Assembly: GCA_007127655.1 (NCBI GenBank)
Contig: SKYX01000106.1
Coordinates: 1 to 5,873, forward strand
Direction of reading: 5' to 3'
Source of the DNA: Desulfonatronum sp.
Lineage (GTDB): Bacteria > Desulfobacterota > Desulfovibrionia > Desulfovibrionales > Desulfonatronaceae
DNA length: 5,873 nucleotides
The notes under the pieces are model-generated. The model searched no databases and was not told where the DNA came from. It was given only the letters and a program-made list of their open reading frames with translations. The stretch's first letter is position 1, and the number at the start of each line of letters is the position of its first letter. Made by a program: the position numbers and the translations under genes. Positions 5,794-5,873 of this stretch are shown here, one piece after another.

Positions 5794-5873
5794 ATGCCCC
5801 TGACCTCGCACCACAAACGCCTGTTGACCGGGCTGCTACCGTTGCCCATCCTGCTCTGGATTCTTTTTTCCGG
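5794..5873 (+). CDS. cdsA: Phosphatidate cytidylyltransferase (CDP-diacylglycerol synthase), N-terminal fragment
   Basis: The first 26 codons of a protein cut by the window end. It begins MPLTSHHKRLLTGLLPLPIL, with a basic KR followed by a hydrophobic helix, the usual opening of CdsA (KRxxTGL...). CdsA makes CDP-diacylglycerol from CTP and phosphatidic acid in the inner membrane for phospholipid synthesis. The identity also rests on the conserved order uppS-cdsA. The start is the only choice: a TGA at 5746 closes the frame upstream and no ATG, GTG or TTG lies between. No clear ribosome site precedes it, and the 66-base gap after uppS is pyrimidine-rich. The catalytic region is outside the window, so the call depends on position and a short N-terminus. 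Confidence 0.8.
   Translation, partial: MPLTSHHKRLLTGLLPLPILLWILFS

Overview
The window looks like a chromosomal segment of an anaerobic sulfate-reducing bacterium, most likely of the Desulfovibrionales. That is inference. It rests on the gene order rpsB-tsf-pyrH-frr-uppS-cdsA at about 60% G+C, the short (199 aa) EF-Ts, and a glycyl radical enzyme, which needs anaerobic conditions.

The right part (about 2050-5873, plus strand) is one compact housekeeping operon. It encodes ribosomal protein S2, elongation factor Ts, UMP kinase, ribosome recycling factor, undecaprenyl diphosphate synthase and the first 26 codons of CDP-diacylglycerol synthase. It thus joins translation, pyrimidine nucleotide supply and envelope lipid synthesis. 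rpsB has a leader of roughly 170 bases with a strong two-tier hairpin. rpsB and tsf abut with no gap, and pyrH and frr are 2 bases apart. The only sizeable internal gap, between tsf and pyrH, carries a perfect 28-bp palindrome of dispersed-repeat type. uppS starts at TTG in the same frame as the frr stop codon.

The left part (1-1701, minus strand) is an accessory region transcribed away from the operon. It holds a complete TauE/SafE-family permease (262 aa) and, about 570 bases further along, the first 113 codons of a large glycyl radical enzyme. That enzyme is most like isethionate sulfite-lyase (IslA) or a related sulfonate lyase. The gap between the two contains no convincing gene but shows the layout of an enhancer-dependent promoter: a sigma-54 -24/-12 element with exact GG-N10-GC spacing, a possible IHF site upstream of it, and three copies of a 17-bp motif built on GCAAATTTGC, about 120, 174 and 310 bases upstream of the predicted start. 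This control region is the most distinctive part of the window.

The 551 bases between the divergent permease and rpsB genes hold the rpsB promoter and leader, and otherwise nothing recognisable.
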